DNA of 64,000 nucleotides from Veillonella absiana. GTDB taxonomy: Bacteria > Bacillota > Negativicutes > Veillonellales > Veillonellaceae. The stretch lies in NCBI RefSeq assembly GCF_032970905.1, contig NZ_JAWJZA010000010.1; one strand, 5' to 3'. A program made the translations under genes and the position numbers. The notes beneath the pieces are model-generated. The model was not told the origin of the DNA. It ran no database searches and was given only the letters and a program-made list of their open reading frames with translations. This document shows positions 62,473 through 64,000 of the stretch, in pieces; positions within the stretch are counted from its first letter, which is position 1; each line of letters begins with the position of its first letter.

Positions 62473-63368
62473 ATGAAAAAACGTGTATTAAGTGCTTTAG
62501 TGGCGACAGCAGTGGTAGGTGTGACTACTGCATTCGCGGCAAATCCATTTTCTGATGTGACTCCAGATAGCTGGGCATACCAATCGGTATCTCAGTTGGC
62601 ATCTGTGGGGATTATCAATGGCTATCCTGATGGAACTTTCAAAGGGCAAAACAATATTACCCGTTATGAAATGGCTCAAATGGTAGCGAAAGCAATGGCA
62701 AATCAAGATCGCGCTAATGCGGAACAACAAGCGATGATTAATCGTTTGGCAGATGAATTTGCTAGTGAATTGAATAACCTTGGTGTGAGGGTTGCTGCTT
62801 TGGAAAATAAAGTAGGCAATGTTAAGGCTACTGGTGATGTTCGTTTGCGTTTTGTAGGCTCTGAAAAGGGCGACAACAAAGTATACAATGCGTATGGTAA
62901 ACATTCTAGATTTGACCTTCGTGGACGTGTACAATTTAATGCTACTGTAAATGATAAAACATCTGCTGTGATTCGTGTGTCATCAGATGATATTGAGTTT
63001 GGTAATTCTAATGGCACAGGTGATGCACGTATTGATTTAGCCTATGTGGCACATCAAGTAGGCAAAGCTACTGTGATTGGTGGGCGATTCCCATTAACTA
63101 TTGGTGGTGGCTTGATGTATGATGATGCATTTGATGGGGTTGGTATTGTAGCTGGTAATAACCACGTAAGTACTGTTGTGGGTTATGGTTCCATGGTAGA
63201 AGGTACAATGCATGATGCAGCGTTAAATGCTAATCAAAATGCCCGCGTGACGTTGGTACAAGCACAAGTTGGTAATCTTGATAAAAATCAATCCATTGGT
63301 GGTTACTACATCTTTATGAATGTGACTTGGGCAACTTCTACCGTGCCGAATTGAATTACTCCTTCTAA
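62473..63368 (+). pseudogene. OmpM-type outer-membrane protein with SLH domain, frameshifted near the C-terminus
   Basis: The main frame (62473-63354, 293 residues) has a signal peptide (KKRVLSALVATAVVGVTTAFA), an SLH domain (NPFSDVTPDSWAYQSVSQLA to TRYEMAQMVAKAM), a coiled coil and the first part of a beta-barrel. It stops at TGA 63354 after WATSTVPN. In the frame two bases on, the DNA reads FYRAELNYSF and then TAA at 63368, a barrel C-terminus ending in Phe. The protein is also about 100 residues shorter than usual OmpM. A deletion that shifted the frame explains both. AGGAG precedes ATG 62473. Confidence 0.75.
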
Positions 63369-63540
63369 GAATAGGATTTTATTTATTCTATAAATTAATA
63401 CAGTTTTGTATGAATGATAAAGATTTATATTACTTCTTTTGCATATACTGTTGAATGACTTCTCACATTCAGCATACATAAGTGATACTTCTTTTTCTAT
63501 CATTTATTACTAGAATAACAGTTCATAATATACTTTTTAG

Positions 63541-63582
63541 AGATACACTGGCTAGGGTTACTAGCTGGTGTATCTTTTTTAT
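63541..63582 (+). terminator. Terminator after the OmpM-type gene
   Basis: A perfect 15-bp stem (63541-63555 with 63561-63575) with a 5-nt loop and a T-run. Confidence 0.9.
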
Positions 63583-63599
63583 TATTGTCTTTAGACTGG

Positions 63600-64000
63600 T
63601 TCGCGATGTAATCGCGAATCATAAAACCAACCGCTATGCGAGTGCGGAAACGATAGTTATACTAAAAAATCACCTCTGAATCGTTATATAATGAAGGTGT
63701 TCAAGCCGAATTATATGCAAATGAAGAGGTGATTTCTATGGCGACAAAGGCACAAAGCCTAGCGCACACGAGATAGTTATGTAAATACCATATCGTATTT
63801 ACTCCTAAGTATAGACGTAAAGCTATATTTAATCAATATCGAGAAAGTATTGGAGAAATACTTAGACGATTATGTGATTACAAAGGAGTTACTATAATTG
63901 AAGGACATCTAATGATCGACCATGTTCATATGTTAGTGACGATTCCACCAAAAATATCAGTGTCGAGTTTTATGGGATATTTGAAGGGTAAAAGTGCTCT
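63600..64000 (+). mobile_element. IS200/IS605-type insertion sequence, left part (cut by window end)
   Basis: It opens with a perfect 8-bp hairpin TTCGCGAT-GTA-ATCGCGAA at 63600-63618, of the kind seen at IS200-type left ends. AATCACCTC at about 63668-63676 is complementary to GAGGTGATT at 63725-63733, which holds the transposase ribosome binding site. The transposase frame starts at 63738. The right end lies outside the window. Confidence 0.75.
63738..64000 (+). pseudogene. tnpA: IS200/IS605-family TnpA transposase with an amber stop at codon 13
   Basis: The Y1-type single-strand transposase reads ATKAQSLAHTR, then TAG at 63774-63776, then LCKYHIVFTPKYRRKAIF, MIDHVHMLVTIPP and FMGYLKGKSAL. 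The HVH metal motif and the family core are intact. In relatives this position before xCKYHIVF is usually Trp (TGG), so one base change made the stop. The catalytic Tyr is beyond the window. Confidence 0.85.

Overview
The window is low-GC DNA that reads as a Veillonella-type member of the Negativicutes (diderm Firmicutes). The gene set combines Firmicutes features (glmS ribozyme, cdaA-cdaR-glmM cluster, floA/nfeD, Bacillus-like ribosome binding sites) with outer-membrane features: an OmpM-type porin with an N-terminal SLH domain and a YadA-like trimeric autotransporter with a C-terminal SLH segment. It also has LarA lactate racemase, both Ddh and DapL routes to meso-diaminopimelate, and a purine-hydroxylase-like molybdenum enzyme. 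The genus call is inference from gene content.

Layout. 1-2.5 kb: NAD synthesis (pncB 3' end, nadE) and asparaginase. 2.6-7.2 kb: cbiZ, an MscS channel, a D,D-carboxypeptidase, a YfbR-like nucleotidase, and queG carrying an in-frame hexanucleotide repeat. 7.2-14.2 kb: a molybdenum hydroxylase operon (FAD, 2Fe-2S and Mo subunits, YqeC, MocA, YqeB, two XdhC-type proteins). 14.3-19.3 kb: cdaA, cdaR, an FAD protein and glmM, with a 57-bp tandem repeat before glmM. 19.3-21.3 kb: a decayed accessory patch with a PLD-like fragment, gene remnants and mobile-looking hairpin repeats. 21.3-24.2 kb: a TRAP transporter. 24.5-27.7 kb: glmS ribozyme, glmS, trpS. 27.8-33.7 kb: small membrane protein, autotransporter remnant, amino-acid ABC transporter, unknown exported protein. 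33.7-40.2 kb: UspA, a DUF2157/GDYXXLXY membrane pair with an ArsR repressor, an AEC transporter, modABC. 40.3-46 kb: rubrerythrin with an unusual long leader, the selenium genes selD/yedF/DUF3343, an alcohol dehydrogenase, a rubredoxin-like membrane protein. 46-50 kb: ychF, ddh, dapL. 50-58.5 kb: rpsF-ssb-rpsR, trmB, a RodA-type gene, uraA, nfeD, floA. 58.5-64 kb: hairpin repeats, a four-HTH protein, a permease with larA, a frameshifted OmpM paralogue, and the start of an IS200/IS605-type element whose transposase has an amber stop.

How parts fit. ModABC imports molybdate. MocA should make the cytidylylated cofactor, XdhC-type proteins insert it, and YqeB/YqeC with SelD, YedF and the DUF3343 protein form the known marker set of selenium-dependent molybdenum hydroxylases. 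The whole pathway is therefore present, split over three loci. GlmS, GlmM, CdaA/CdaR, Ddh/DapL, the carboxypeptidase and the RodA-type protein all serve peptidoglycan.

The most unusual signal is at about 40907-41276. The predicted leader of the rubrerythrin mRNA is built of about 14 small hairpins, most 22-28 nt apart. They share a constant AAGU loop (ACTT on the plus strand) while their stems differ in sequence but mostly stay complementary. A second is a dispersed family of at least six hairpins with a conserved TCCGAACGCC/GGCGTAA core inside arms that vary between copies. All positions and repeats were read by eye; no alignment or folding program was run.
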